From assembly GCF_964275005.1 (NCBI RefSeq), contig NC_092690.1, positions 9,986,010 through 10,050,009 on the forward strand: a stretch of DNA of 64,000 nucleotides, written 5' to 3'. The notes under the pieces are model-generated. The model was not told the origin of the DNA. It ran no database searches and worked only from the letters and a program-made list of their open reading frames with translations. Origin of the DNA: Diadema setosum (Eukaryota > Echinodermata > Echinoidea > Diadematoida > Diadematidae). How positions within the stretch are numbered: position 1 is the stretch's first letter; the number at the start of each line of letters is the position of its first letter. This document shows positions 25,177 to 36,776 of this stretch, piece by piece. Both the position numbers and the translations under genes were made by a program.

Positions 25177-25972
25177 GATAGTTCAGCAAAATGGGAAATA
25201 TTTTTTAAATGGTAACCCAGTTGACCAAATACGGTATCTTTTCACGCGTAGCACCTGCGCAAAACCGGCGATGCAGTGGTTTTCCCCACTCGCGTGTACT
25301 TTTTTTTTCTCGTAGATACCAAAAATTATATAACAACAGCTGCATGCAGTGTAGGACTACTATTGTTAAGGGCGTCGGAATGATTGGAAATAGTTGCCTT
25401 GAAGTTTTTATGTGAGCGTATTTTCAGCACAGACACTGCACAATTGATTACCATTGTACATTTCTTGTACATTCTGTTGAAGGAAGAAAGTGAAAATAAA
25501 GTTTGAATTGTACATTGCACTTCTGTACTTCGGCTTAAAACAACACAAACAACACTTTGACATTGATTCTATTTAGAATAATCTATCAGTATTTTGAAAC
25601 AAAACAAAACAAAACAAAACAAGAATGCTGACGAAATCAACATGTACATATTACTGGTGGAAACAGTTGTCATGGGATTTTCCATGTATTTATCCATCCT
25701 GATATATCACGCGGCATGGAAATTTTGTATAATAACGTAGGATTAAACTCACAATGTCAGTATATAATTATCTATGTCAAGAAGAGAAATGGAGAACGTG
25801 AGACGTAATGTAGACAATGGCAGAACTGTTCATGAAATTACAGGAAGGGATTGAACGAGAAGTAATTAAGAGAAAAGTGATTGAAATTACTGCTAAGTAT
25901 GTGCTTGTGTCTGCAGAATTCTTTCCAGTGAGCATGGTAAGATGCACATACACGTAACAATATTCATCAAGC

Positions 25973-26015
<43 letters not shown>

Positions 26016-27202
26016 TTATTTATTTATTTATTTTTTTTTGGGGGGGGCTTTCTGCACCCCCTAAAAAAAAAACAAAAAAACGTTTGCGGTCATGATATTC
26101 GAATACATGTCTTTGTGTGATATTTTTCTTTATGAGCGTTTGCTTATTTCGCTTTCCCTGCTCCCTCCCCGTTACTTGAAATCACCACCACTCATGGGAT
26201 CTTGTACTCATGCTCTTCCTGTTTAAGTAGCAGACGGTGTGTAAGAATACTAGAAATTTGTATCCTTACAATATAATCTAAATCAAAGCAATGCTACCTT
26301 TGAATACTTACACCGTGGGGACTATTGTTATGTTCATGAAACATTCCAAAACATGCACCAAATTACACCATTAACAACATAAAAATGCTGAAAGTTTTCA
26401 CTGTTGGAGGGGAGACACCCCTCTCCCGTATGATACTTCCACCCCTCGCTCGGTCAGCTCGCTCGGGCTCGGTCGCTTCTGTCCCTCACATACTAACACC
26501 CCCACCCCACCTCATTTCTGTTCAGCTGGAGCTACAGTAAACAAAGTTGTAGAGAAAATGCCAAGCTTTGCTTTGATGTAAATTGCATGACTGATCTGTT
26601 ATTGCCTTTCTTGCAAATGCGAGGCACTATATTATTGTGAAAAGGCGTAACTCTTGCACACAAAATAATGACAGAAAATTGAATTCACACTAAAATCCAA
26701 TAACGAACATCACTTGTTAGTCAATCACCATGTAAATGCAAGCTATATGTGAGAGGAACGAAATCGCGAGAAACGCTTTTAGTGTATTGTGACCTTTGAC
26801 TATTTTATCGATCGGTTTGGGCGGGTTCGTGCGTTTGAGCAGAATATGCGAAATTGGCACGCCGTCGACTGAGTCGGGCGTGCGAACGGTCCACATAAAG
26901 AGTTGATAATTAAGAGCATGACATAGGTCTACATGAGTTCTTTTCATGCACGATTTGGTAGCAGTTCCATCAGCCTACAGGATAAGCGAGGAGATATGTA
27001 TATCTCAGCAGCACTAACTAGGAGCTAGAGATTGCTGATCTGATGAGCAAGGTCATTTTGATTAGCCTCTGGTAAACCAGCAGGTGATAAAGCAACAAAT
27101 ACTGCTGAATGAGTGAGCAGCCAGAAGAGGAGGCAATACATTTCATTCAAGTAACGCTAGTATCATTGTTCTCCGAATTCCTCAAACTGTTTGAAGAGTA
27201 AA
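25177..27202. other. Upstream region of HSP70-A; microsatellite and GC-rich motif
   Basis: Contains TA and TTTA microsatellites ending in a T9G8 junction (25977-26047) and one inverted copy of the CTCGCTCGGTCAGCTCGCTC hairpin motif at about 26400-26480. No convincing TATA box or heat-shock element of three alternating GAA/TTC blocks was found within about 500 bp of the first exon. Confidence 0.4.
25977..26047. repeat. (TA)n-(TTTA)n microsatellite ending in T9G8
   Basis: Uninterrupted TA repeats pass into TTTA repeats and then directly into nine T and eight G residues. Confidence 0.9.
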
Positions 27203-27402
27203 ATGAACCAGATGATGGCATCACGAAAAGCACCAGCTATTGGAATCGACTTGGGAACGACCTACTCGTGTGTCGGTGTCTTCCAGAACGGCAAGGTCGA
27301 GATCATTGCCAACGACCAGGGAAACCGAATCACACCGAGCTGCGTCGCCTTCACCGATACGGAGAGGCTCGTTGGAGAGGCAGCTAAGAACCAAGTTGTC
27401 AT
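27203..27402 (+). CDS. HSP70-A exon 1 (N-terminal ATPase lobe start)
   Basis: First coding exon of a cytosolic-type HSP70 chaperone, which binds exposed hydrophobic peptide segments under ATP control with J-protein and nucleotide-exchange partners. The exon holds the phosphate-1 loop [14 protein letters not shown] (Asp16 and Thr19 equivalent to Asp10 and Thr13 of Hsc70) and [10 protein letters not shown]. It ends in QVV plus two bases of the Met67 codon, with donor AT|GTAATT. First in-frame ATG is at 27203. ATGs at 27212 and 27215 are also in frame, and 27215 ([10 protein letters not shown]) aligns best with HSP70-B and the family, so the true protein may be 617 rather than 621 aa. An acceptor-like CCAG directly before 27212 leaves a 5'UTR intron possible. 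Identification is very secure; the start is not. Confidence 0.92.
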
Positions 27403-27654
27403 GTAATTATATAGATCTTGTGCCTTTATCGCATCGCAGTAATTATGATTAATTGTGATCTTCTGTCTTGCTCTTATGAATTTGCACGTTCCAATCAGGA
27501 AGAACTAATGATTTATTCAACTTTAGAATCCTGAACCTATCATATCGGGATGTTCCATAGAGTTCATAATCCACAAACATGTCCATTCCTGTCCAGCTAA
27601 CCAAGCTCGACGGAACACATTTGGTTTTAGGGACAAAATCTCGACGGGGGCACA

Positions 27655-27960
27655 TGCAATGCGACCGAGCGGGGGGAGAGTGTGGGAAGGGGGATACCCC
27701 ACTCCCACGTTAGGGACTTTTTGTAAAAACAGAGTATAAATGTCGCGTTTAAAAAACTATTTTTTAAAATATTTTTTGTTATTTTTAGGGAATTAAACAT
27801 AGTGAAAGAAAATTACAGGGAAGGAATATGACTATGATTTACGGGAGTATATTTGCGTGACGGAGTGAGGTCGTCAGCGACCGAGCGAAGCTACCGAGCG
27901 GGAGGAGGGTGTGAGAGGGGATTCCCCCCTCCCACGGTAGGGGAAAAACAGAGTATAAAA
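27655..27960 (+). repeat. Two dispersed copies of the GAGCG...hairpin motif
   Basis: Near 27660-27725 and 27885-27945 the sequence repeats the pattern of the 5.2-7.2 kb array: a GACCGAGCG-type head, a GGGTGTGAGAGGGG or GAGTGTGGGAAGGGGG stem, and a CCCCTCCCAC partner. A further inverted copy lies at about 26400-26480. These are single, diverged copies. Confidence 0.5.
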
Positions 27961-29692
27961 GTCGCGTTTATAGAGCATTTCCATATAATATACAATACAT
28001 AATACATATTTCCATCAAATTAAACACAGTAAAAAAAAATCATTGCGAAGGGTTATGATCAGTTTTGAATTATGAAAACTATTCATTTTACTAAGTACGG
28101 GCAGAGCTCCGGAATACATGTAGACTTTCAATAGACTATTGACAAAAGGTAACAGAAGTCACATTTTTCACGCAATATCCTTTCAGAAACATTTGCGACC
28201 CGTTATATCAATAGTATCCTAAAGTCGCTGACGGCTGAGCCGAGAAAATCAAGTTTCAAGTCAGATCATCAAAATCCGTCAAAACGATCAGATTTCTGTT
28301 TTGGGCTTAATTTTGTAGTCCAATGTTTCGTCTACCATCTGCCGAAATTTTTAAGCTAAGTGATTAAAGGAAAGGCAAGAAAGTAGCTTTTTTCTGGGCC
28401 ATGATATTTCAACTTTCAACGGAACAGAAACGTGTCCGAAGATGTGGATCTAGCGCCGCAGCTAGACTTCTCCACTAGCAACGAGGAAGTGATCTTATTA
28501 GTCATTGCGTGGCATCCCGGTTACTGATTGGTGAAGCGTAGACCGTTGGCGCTAAGCTTGAATCAACATCGCGCAGGTTGCTAGGAGCGTACCTTGTATT
28601 GGCAAGCGGTGAAACTGTCTTGCCTTCCCTTGATCATGATAGCGTCGGAAGGAAAACTTTGAAGGCGGTTTTCTAGAAACGCTGATCTCCTAAACCACTC
28701 GACAAGCGCTAATATAAAACGATTAATATGTCCACAACCGAGCATTTTTATGAGTCATGCTTTATGAGAAATTAAAGTGGAAGAGTGAGGGAATAATGCC
28801 ATGTCTTTTCAGTTGTCCTCCCCTGACTTTCGGATCCTTTAGTTGGAGAGAGTAACATTCATTTATACACATTTCTACGCGCGAACGACGCGAGTGAGAG
28901 CTCAGAATCATCGTAAACATACGTACGTACACTAATAGTTACTTCTAACGATAATCTATTATTAATGAGCCGAAACTGTTGGAAATGTTTATGGTAAACT
29001 CACAGACGAGTTAGTCGTTCACCATCTTGGAATTGGCCACTACCTCTAAGATTTCTTAATGTGGATGAGTCGCTGGGTGCATTGCGTCATAATTATATAG
29101 GCTACAGGTCAGCGCCAACATGCATTGGTGAGCCACTTTCAATTGACCATTCGATTTAGTCTGAAATGTATCCATTATAATAGCTTAAAAGTGATCGCAT
29201 TGTTCAAGCAAAGGAAAATGTTCTTGTAATGCTAGAAAGCTGAGAAGAAAAGGAAAAACTGAAAGGCTTCTCTAGAGGTATGTCTCAGGGCACACTGGTA
29301 GAAGGACGCGAGGCTACCATCTATCCAATAAATTTAAGTGCCTGTTTCAGGGCTTAATTGAGCATTTTTCAGATATGAAATTGACAATTTTTAGACTCGA
29401 AAAGTGCCTATGTTATTCATTTTAGTCTTTAGATAATTGATTTAAAGGTTGATTGGTATATTAGTTTGGAGCAACACTGACCAGAACCTACTGGATAGAG
29501 TGTTCCTTCTACAAAAGAAAACTATCCGTGTCATCTGTTATCCTTCCATACCCTCCCACTCAAAGTTGTTATTTGCCTCTAATAAGCTGCTAAAAATGAA
29601 AGATTTATTTTTTATTTAATTTGGGGCAATTTATGTATATAAACAGCAACAACTCAGTACTGTACGTTTTCGCTTCTATGTTTCTAAGAAAT

Positions 29693-32600
29693 CAATTGAA
29701 TTCAATTCCATTCAAAGTTTATTTCATTTTTCGACAAAACATATGTTTCACTTCATTTAATAACAAAGAATAAGATAAGTAGAACATAGTGAAATGAAAA
29801 GACTACAACAATTGAGGACATATGATAATCATACACTGTATGATAAGAAAGAAACAGAAGTGATCAAAGTGAAGTACATGTATGCCGTTGCTTTAAGTGC
29901 GAAAAATGGAGGGACCCACTAAACAGACAGAGCTTGTAGTATGTGGGCCCCTCTGGAGAAGAACATCGATGAAAAAAATAAATTGAATCATCGTAAATAC
30001 AAAAAAAAAATAACAAAGCGGAAGAAGTCTGGAAGCACACTAAAAATTAGATTAACAAATAAATGCATTTACGTAGACGAGAACAAACATGAGACAGGAC
30101 TAGACAACAAGAAAACTACTGGAGAAAAGGTTGTACAGGACAAAACGGGATGGACAAGACTGACGAACTGAAGACTAAATAGCAGACAAGGACGCAAAAC
30201 AGAAACAGAAACAGTAACAGTAACAGAACAACAGAAATAACATAAACAGCGATCTTCGGCAGAAGCATGCCAAGAGAAACAGAAGATAGTTGTGGGGAAA
30301 AGTAATATTTTGACGCCTGAAAGAGAGACAAGAAAATAGAAAATAGAGGGACATATGAACAGGAGTAACATACGGAAAGTCAACTTCTAGACGCTATGGG
30401 CAGAATAGCATAGATGACAACATTACAAACATCCAGGAAAAAAATACCATTAATTCTTCGAAGAGGGGACAAAGTAAACAGGACAGTATGTAAAAAAAAA
30501 ATCCAAAAGGTTAATTCAGTATTGTAGAGTCATACGATTGCAATAAAGAAGACTTCAGTCTCCTCTTGAAAGAATATATGGATGGAGCATTTTTTATGTG
30601 ATGATTCAAAGAATTCCAATAATTTGGGCCTACATGAATAAGTATGTTTTTAGCAAAAATCGTTCTTAAAAGAGGTAAATAAAATTCACTGGAACGCCTA
30701 GTGGGATATTTATGAAATGATTGATTTTTGAGGAACATAGAATCAAAAATAGATGGAAGCAATTTGTTGCAATACTTGTACATAAAATGCCCTAGATTAA
30801 GCAAAAACAAATCTGTCATTTTTAAGAGCTTATTAGAGGCAAACAGCATATTTGTATGAGAACGTACGGGGGAATTGCAGATAACATGGAGAGCTTTCTT
30901 TTGTAAAAGGAGCACTTTGTCTAATAAATTCTGATGCGTGTTGCCCCAAATTAATACTCCATAATTAAGATGAGGCAATATTAACGGCGAATATAACATG
31001 AGTAATGATTTTTGTGGAATATAAAATTTGAATCTATTTTGTAATGCCTATATTACGTGAAATTATATTGCACTCATTATCAACATGTGATTTCCAGGAA
31101 AGTTTGTCATCCACAATGACACCCAAAAATTTTATATGTGAGACTCTTTGTAGATAAGAGTCATCTAATACTATATTTTGTACTTAAACTATCAACAGTA
31201 TTACTAAAAAACATATATTTCGTTTTTTGAGCATTGAGTGATAGCCTATTGGTCCTGACCCAATTTATCACTTTTTTCAATTCAATGTTAATTTTATGAA
31301 CACGAAAATCAATATCATTATGGGCAAATAAAATACATTTGTGTCATCTGCAAAATGAATAAAAGAGAGGTCATCGGATACGCGACAAAAATCATTGATA
31401 TAAGTAATGAACAATAACGGCCCTAAAAGACTTCCCTGTGGGGCGCCGCATTTGACTTCTCTGACAACTGAATCATTGTTTTTGATTGTTACAAATTGTT
31501 TTCTATCAACTTAATAACCCTTGATAAACTCCAAGGCCTTCCCACGTATTCCATAATGCGATAACTTATAAAGTAAAATATCATGATTGATGGTGTTGAA
31601 GGCCTTGGAGAAGTCCAAGAAAATACTAAATGAGAATGGTTATGAATTGCATAAACAACTCTATCAACAAAATGCAAAAGAGCATGTGTAGTACTATGTT
31701 TCTCGCGAAAACCAAACTGATAATTTGTAAAAACTTCATGTACCTTCAAACAATTGGTCATTCTCTTGTACATGATTTTTTTAAAGACCTTAGACAACGA
31801 CGATAATAATGACATTGGGTAATAATTGCTGACTTCAAACTTATCACCTGCCTTAAATATTGGGGTTACTTTAGCTAATTTCATTTTATGGGGAAACACA
31901 CCGTTAAAAATTGACAAAGTAAATATATGAGCAAGTGGATCAGCAACCGAGGAAATAACACCCTTAAGTACAAAATTATCTATCTCATCATAACCAGAAC
32001 TTCGTTTATTTTCAAAAGAGGAAACTATATCAATTTCAAATCTGTTAGTTGGTATAAAAAAATATGGAGTCCGAGTTACGCTGACCTAAAAATTCAGTAA
32101 AATGTTCTCTGTTGAAGGAATGTTTTGAGCATAATTTTCGCCTATTTTTGAAAAATAAGAATTAAAAATATTTGCAATGTGAAGGGCATCATTAATCAAT
32201 TCATCATTCAATTTAATCTTATCAATGTCAGAGTTTTTACTCGGAACATTCATGGCCTGTTTTAAAACTTTCCAAGTATTTTTCATATCAAACTTATATC
32301 TTAAAAATTGCTTACAGTAATATCTTTTCTTTTCAGAACGTAAAATCATTGTCAAAGTATCTTTCTATGATGTATATCTATTCTTCGATCGCTCAGTTTG
32401 TTTTTTTTCATTTTGTACTTATAATACAAATGATTTTCCCTATTAATTGAACGAAGAATTGATCTTGAAATCAAAGGTAACCTGGGTGTTTTTTTTATAC
32501 TCTGTTCTATTTCTTTGTTTTGGAATTACATCATCTAAGTGATGATTAAAAATTTCCATAAAATCATGAAAAGATATATTAACGTCATCACTGCCAAATG

Positions 32601-34000
32601 CTCCTGACCAATCAGTATTCTCGAGAGCCACATCAAAACTAGCTAACTTTTCAGGTGAAACTCTGCGTCTAAAAAAAATGATGAAATAGGTTTAGTATTA
32701 GCTGGTGTTTTAAGTGTAAAACAAGTCATTATTGGGAGGGGTAAAATATTACAAAACAAGTTGTCAATGAGGGTGGCAGAGCGATCTGTAACACGTGTGG
32801 GTTTAGAAATAAGCGGAAGAAAGGACGATGACAGAACTGTGTGGAGAAAATCACTAGAGATATTATCATGCTCAGACTTCAGCAAATCAATATTAAAATC
32901 GACGAGTAAGAAGCAATCCTTATTTCGGAAAACGTGTGAATTAGCCAGATCTGAAAAATAACTGTAAAAATCATTAGAGTTTGAATTAGGGGGTCTGTAT
33001 ATAATGCCTACCATAAGATTTCTACATCCTGGGATAAAAATCTCTATAAACAAAGATTCAACAATATTGTCCATTCTAGAGATGTCTTCATGAATAATAG
33101 TATCATAGGAACGTGAGACGTACAATGCACCCCTCTCCATTCTTATCAGGGCTATTGTTAACAAATAAATTTTAACCCTCGATTGCCACATAATTTTCTG
33201 CATTGGAAGCTAACCATGTCTCACTTAATCCGATAACGGATAGCGACTGACTTGCATCAGATTCTAATAAAAATTTTAAATCATCAAAATGTTTATTCAA
33301 ACTTCTTACATTTAAATGCAACAAAGAAAATGTATCCTCAGAAAAATTATGAATCACATTCTTGTATTGATTCACTGTAATATAATTGCACAACATATTT
33401 TGAGTGATATCATCACTAAAATCATGAGGCAATTCATTTGCAGCTGTGTTCAGGCTATCGGTGACAAAATCATCGTAAGGGGTGGTTCGTGTACTGGTTG
33501 ACCCACTCACTGGAGCAAAGTCTAAGCATGTGTCCCTAAACAATTCAAAGAAGTCATCGTTCGACAAGGAATGAAATGGAGCATTCAGAAAATTAGCCAT
33601 AATTACAAATACAAGACGAATTGTTTAAAGTCTGCGTCATCAACAAAAGTAGGATGTAGTGAATGAGTGGATAATACAAGAAAATAGCCAGTCGCCGTAA
33701 TGTGGCAAGACGCTGGAGTAATTTACGAACATGGGTGACGTCAAAATCATGATAAGCTGAAGATTGCTGAGGAGAAACGAGAAAGGGCAGAATAAGGTAA
33801 GTAAGAACAGCGAGAAGAATCGACAGAAAAAGACATAGAACACACACAACACAATAACAAGAACAGATCCAATATCTCAGTGGGCTTCCGAGAAGACATA
33901 CATGCATTGGAAAGGATAAAGAAGATTGCGAGAGGCAAGCCGATATGCTAGAGCGAAGAAGATGAGATAACAAAACCATGTTGAAGTGTGTTTGGGGGAG
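29693..34000 (-). mobile_element. LINE copy 1 (-), near full length, inactivated
   Basis: A non-LTR retrotransposon of the Jockey/CR1/L2 type read on the minus strand. An open start at 33600 (MANFLNAPFHSLSNDD) leads into an apurinic-like endonuclease (LLHLNVRSLNKHFDDLKFL, LSVIGLSETWL, then GIIYRPPNSN, VDFNIDLL and LIDNLF), spread over 33600-32640. The reverse transcriptase follows, with KVTPIFKAGD near 31880, a PQGSLLGPLLF block at about 31440 and FADDT at about 31345. The C-terminus is at 30999-30511 (WGNTHQNLLDKVLLLQKKA). Frameshifts separate the pieces, and the usual GDFN glycine is Val. The 3'UTR ends in GAATT repeats at about 29693. It lies inside LINE copy 2 in opposite orientation, so it inserted later. 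Confidence 0.8.
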
Positions 34001-34312
34001 GGCATTCCATGGGTATCCCACTCGACGTTCCAATGAATTTCATTTACCTCTTTTACGAACGATATTTGCTAAGAACACACTTATTTATATTGGCCCAACT
34101 TATTGGAATTTTTTGAAAGATGCCCCCCCCCCGTATATATTCATTTAAAAGGACATTAAAGTCCTTTCAATTGCAATTCCATAATCCCACAGAATTGAAT
34201 TAGCCTGTTGGCTTATTTTAATTCCTTTTCGAAGAACGTCGATTACAAGTAATATACTGTCATGTATTTTCTCGTCCTTGTTGTCCTGAGACAAAGAGTA
34301 GATTTGATTGTA

Positions 34313-35191
34313 CAGTATGTCCCCAAAAAAAAATTACAACGGGGCCCTCCGCAATGATATCTTTAAAAATAGTGAATCAATCTAAATACAAATTCAGGGT
34401 ATGAAACTATAACTCATTGCCCACATCTTACAAAAAACCCCGCTCGATTTGCTTCAGTGGTCAAAGAGAAATACCAAATTTTGTAGAGGATGTCGTGAAT
34501 CTCTTTTGTCCAAGTTCTGTCTATTATTCACACTCAAGATCATCGAAATGCTAAACTCGGAAGAATCCGATTCATGACATGCTTAACAACAATCCACATT
34601 TCTCCGTGACCACTTAGCCAAATCGAATGGGGATTTCTGCAAAATAGAGCTAAAATGTTATGTTTTAAGACCCTGAAGTAGCATTAAAAAATGAATCATA
34701 TTGGGCATTATCAATGCGAAAATTTGATTGTAATTTTTTGGGAGACATACTGCAGTAAGTCGCCCCAAAAATTACAACCAGATTTTCGAATTGATAACAC
34801 CTACTATGATCAACCTGTCTAAGTGCCGCCTTCAGGGTCTTAAAATATAACACCTTAGCTCTATTTTGCAGAAAACCCCATTCAATTTGGTTAAGCGGTC
34901 ACAGAGAAATGTGGATTGTTGTAAAGCTTGTCGAGTCTGTTCCTTCCAATTTTAGCAATTCAATGCTCTTGTGTGTGAATAATAGACAGAATTTGGACAG
35001 AAGAGATTCCTAACATCCTCTACAAAATTCCATATTTCTCTTTGACCACTGAAGCAAATCGAATGAGGTTTTCTGTAAGATGTGGGCAATGAGTTATAGT
35101 TTCATACCCTGAATTTGTATTTAAATTGATTCACTATTTTGAAAGATATCATTGCGGAGGGCCCCGTTGTAATTTTTTGGGGGACATACTG
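34313..35191. mobile_element. Long palindromic MITE, CAGTATGTCC ends, TA target
   Basis: CAGTATGTCCCC at 34313 and its inverse GGGGGACATACTG ending at 35191 are flanked by TA on both sides. Nearly the whole 879 bp is one imperfect palindrome, with arms of about 440 bp meeting near 34750 at ACATACTGCAGTAAGT. TA flanks and the CAGT start fit a Tc1/mariner-derived element. It sits in the 3'UTR of LINE copy 2. Confidence 0.85.
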
Positions 35192-35427
35192 TATTACTCC
35201 TACATCTATTTCTCTTTATTTCTGTATAATTTTGTATCCTTTTCAAGCGTACCATCATTTGTTTTTGTTGAAATAATTCTGTCGAGGATCGCTGGATCTG
35301 TTATGCCTTTCTGACAGTTGTATTTTCTCCCTGTTATGTTTAGTTTTGTCTCATTCTGTCTTGTCTTCTAGTCTTCCTTTATTAGTTTCGTCGCCCTAGT
35401 CTAGTTTAATGTTTATTCGCGTGTGTA

Positions 35428-35990
35428 TAGGGCTTTTTACACTTGCAAATTTTTGCTTAGTCCCGTACCAACGGTGGGGCGGGGGGGGGGGGGGGGGGGC
35501 TTAGCCCCACCGTTGGTACCGGACTTTCCTTAGCCCACTTTCTGTTTACACTTGTTTTTGCCAAAGTGGGCTATCCCCACCGATAGTCCCGTACTATCTG
35601 GCCCTGTAAAATAGCAGGGTTAGCACCGCAATTGCGGTGCTAACCCCGCAAATGCGGCGCCAAGCAAGTGAGTGCAAACAGAACGAAAAAATAATCCTGG
35701 GCTAAGCGACGGAGACGAAGTCCGACCCCCACTGACCAATCAGAAACGAGGTAATCAAGCGCTGCCGGTACACGGTACACAGCGTAATCATGAATATTTA
35801 TGTCGTTTGGAGAGTACCGGACTAAGAAATACGAGTGTAAAAAGGTCAATTTTCTCCTTAGGCCCGGACAAGAGCAATAGTACGGGACTAATTGGCAAGT
35901 GTAAAAAGCTGAAAAAAAATGGTACGGGACTAACGATAGTCCTGGGTCAGAGAAAGTACGGGTTAAGAAACACAAGTGTAAAAAGGGCTA
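35428..35990. mobile_element. TIR element with TAGGGCTTTTTACACTTG ends
   Basis: TAGGGCTTTTTACACTTG at the left pairs with CAAGTGTAAAAAGGGCTA at the right. TGTGTA flanks both sides (35422-35427 and 35991-35996), read as a 6-bp target duplication. Inside, GCTTAGTCCCGTACCA-like words occur in both orientations around a G run (35475-35500) and an AATTGCGGTGC-type hairpin. It lies in the LINE copy 2 3'UTR, and the UTR matches copy 1 across the junction. Confidence 0.8.
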
Positions 35991-36406
35991 TGTGTACCGT
36001 TTGTAACTCTCTCTTCAGTGGGCTTCCAGACTTTTTTTTGACTTTTTACCCTTTTTGCATCAGTTTATGTTTTCTATTTGGCATTCTGTACCTGAGGGGC
36101 CCTCTTTCTACAAGCCTTGTCTTTTTAGTGGGTCCCTCAATTTTTCGATGTTTTGCATATTGTTATATCCTCTATATCACTTTAGTCAATTGTCATGACA
36201 ACGTATTTGTTACTCAAAGGTTCCACAATTATATTTTTCTCAATTTCCTTTGTTTTGATTATGCAACCTTCTTCTCTGTTACCAAAGAAGGTGAAATGTT
36301 TATGTTCTTCTTGAAAAATGAAATAAAGTTTGAATTGAATTGAATTAATTATTTGCGACAGGGGACACATGCCCCCCCCCCCCGCTTTCAGCGCTCCTGC
36401 AGCCAC

Positions 36407-36410
<4 letters not shown>

Positions 36411-36490
<80 letters not shown>
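36411..36490. repeat. (TA)n microsatellite with central ACATGTGTA
   Basis: About 80 bp of alternating TA interrupted once near 36445. Confidence 0.95.
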
Positions 36491-36491
<1 letters not shown>

Positions 36492-36776
36492 TGTCACAAA
36501 TTTGTTAAGTTTCTAAACACGTAACTGAACACTTTTCTGTAACAGTTTTAAAATGCTGCGACGCGTTTAAATATTGAACGGGTTTAGGAGCTAAACACAT
36601 GCTGTGCTTGTTTTCATCACGCCGTAGGTGTTTATCACACACACATGTTTATGTTTTCTATACACGGCTCTGATGTTTAAAACTAAAAGATAAGAACCAA
36701 CACTGCCTGTTGGCTTTTCACCGGCAGACAGTTCTGGTCTAATCCTCTGTATCCCAGTGGATGAGACGCCTGTCTA

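Larger units (their letters stand above)
29455..36350 (+). mobile_element. LINE copy 2 (+), 5'-truncated, split by three insertions
   Basis: At 29455-29692 the + strand encodes a reverse-transcriptase C-terminal segment (VWSNTDQNLLDRVFLLQKK, then LLFASNKLLKMKDLF). The same protein resumes at about 34001 (YPTRRSNEFHLPLLRTIFAK, then PTYWNFLKDA) and a 3'UTR runs to 36350, ending TGAAATAAAGTTTGAATTG and GAATT repeats. The gap is filled by a minus-strand LINE copy of the same family (29693-34000). Two TIR elements (34313-35191, 35428-35990) interrupt the 3'UTR. Frameshifts and stops make it non-functional. Confidence 0.75.

Noticed and set aside
26700..27202. Heat-shock elements upstream of HSP70-A
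   Set aside because: GAA and TTC words are present (for example near 27170) but not in the required alternating 5-bp register.
33593..34033. 146-codon hydrophobic minus-strand frame
   Set aside because: Lies upstream of the LINE copy 1 start at 33600 in its probable 5'UTR; no signature of ORF1 and no known domain.
35672..36343. 223-codon + strand frame
   Set aside because: Crosses from a TIR element into the 3'UTR of LINE copy 2, so it is a chance fusion of two non-coding repeats.
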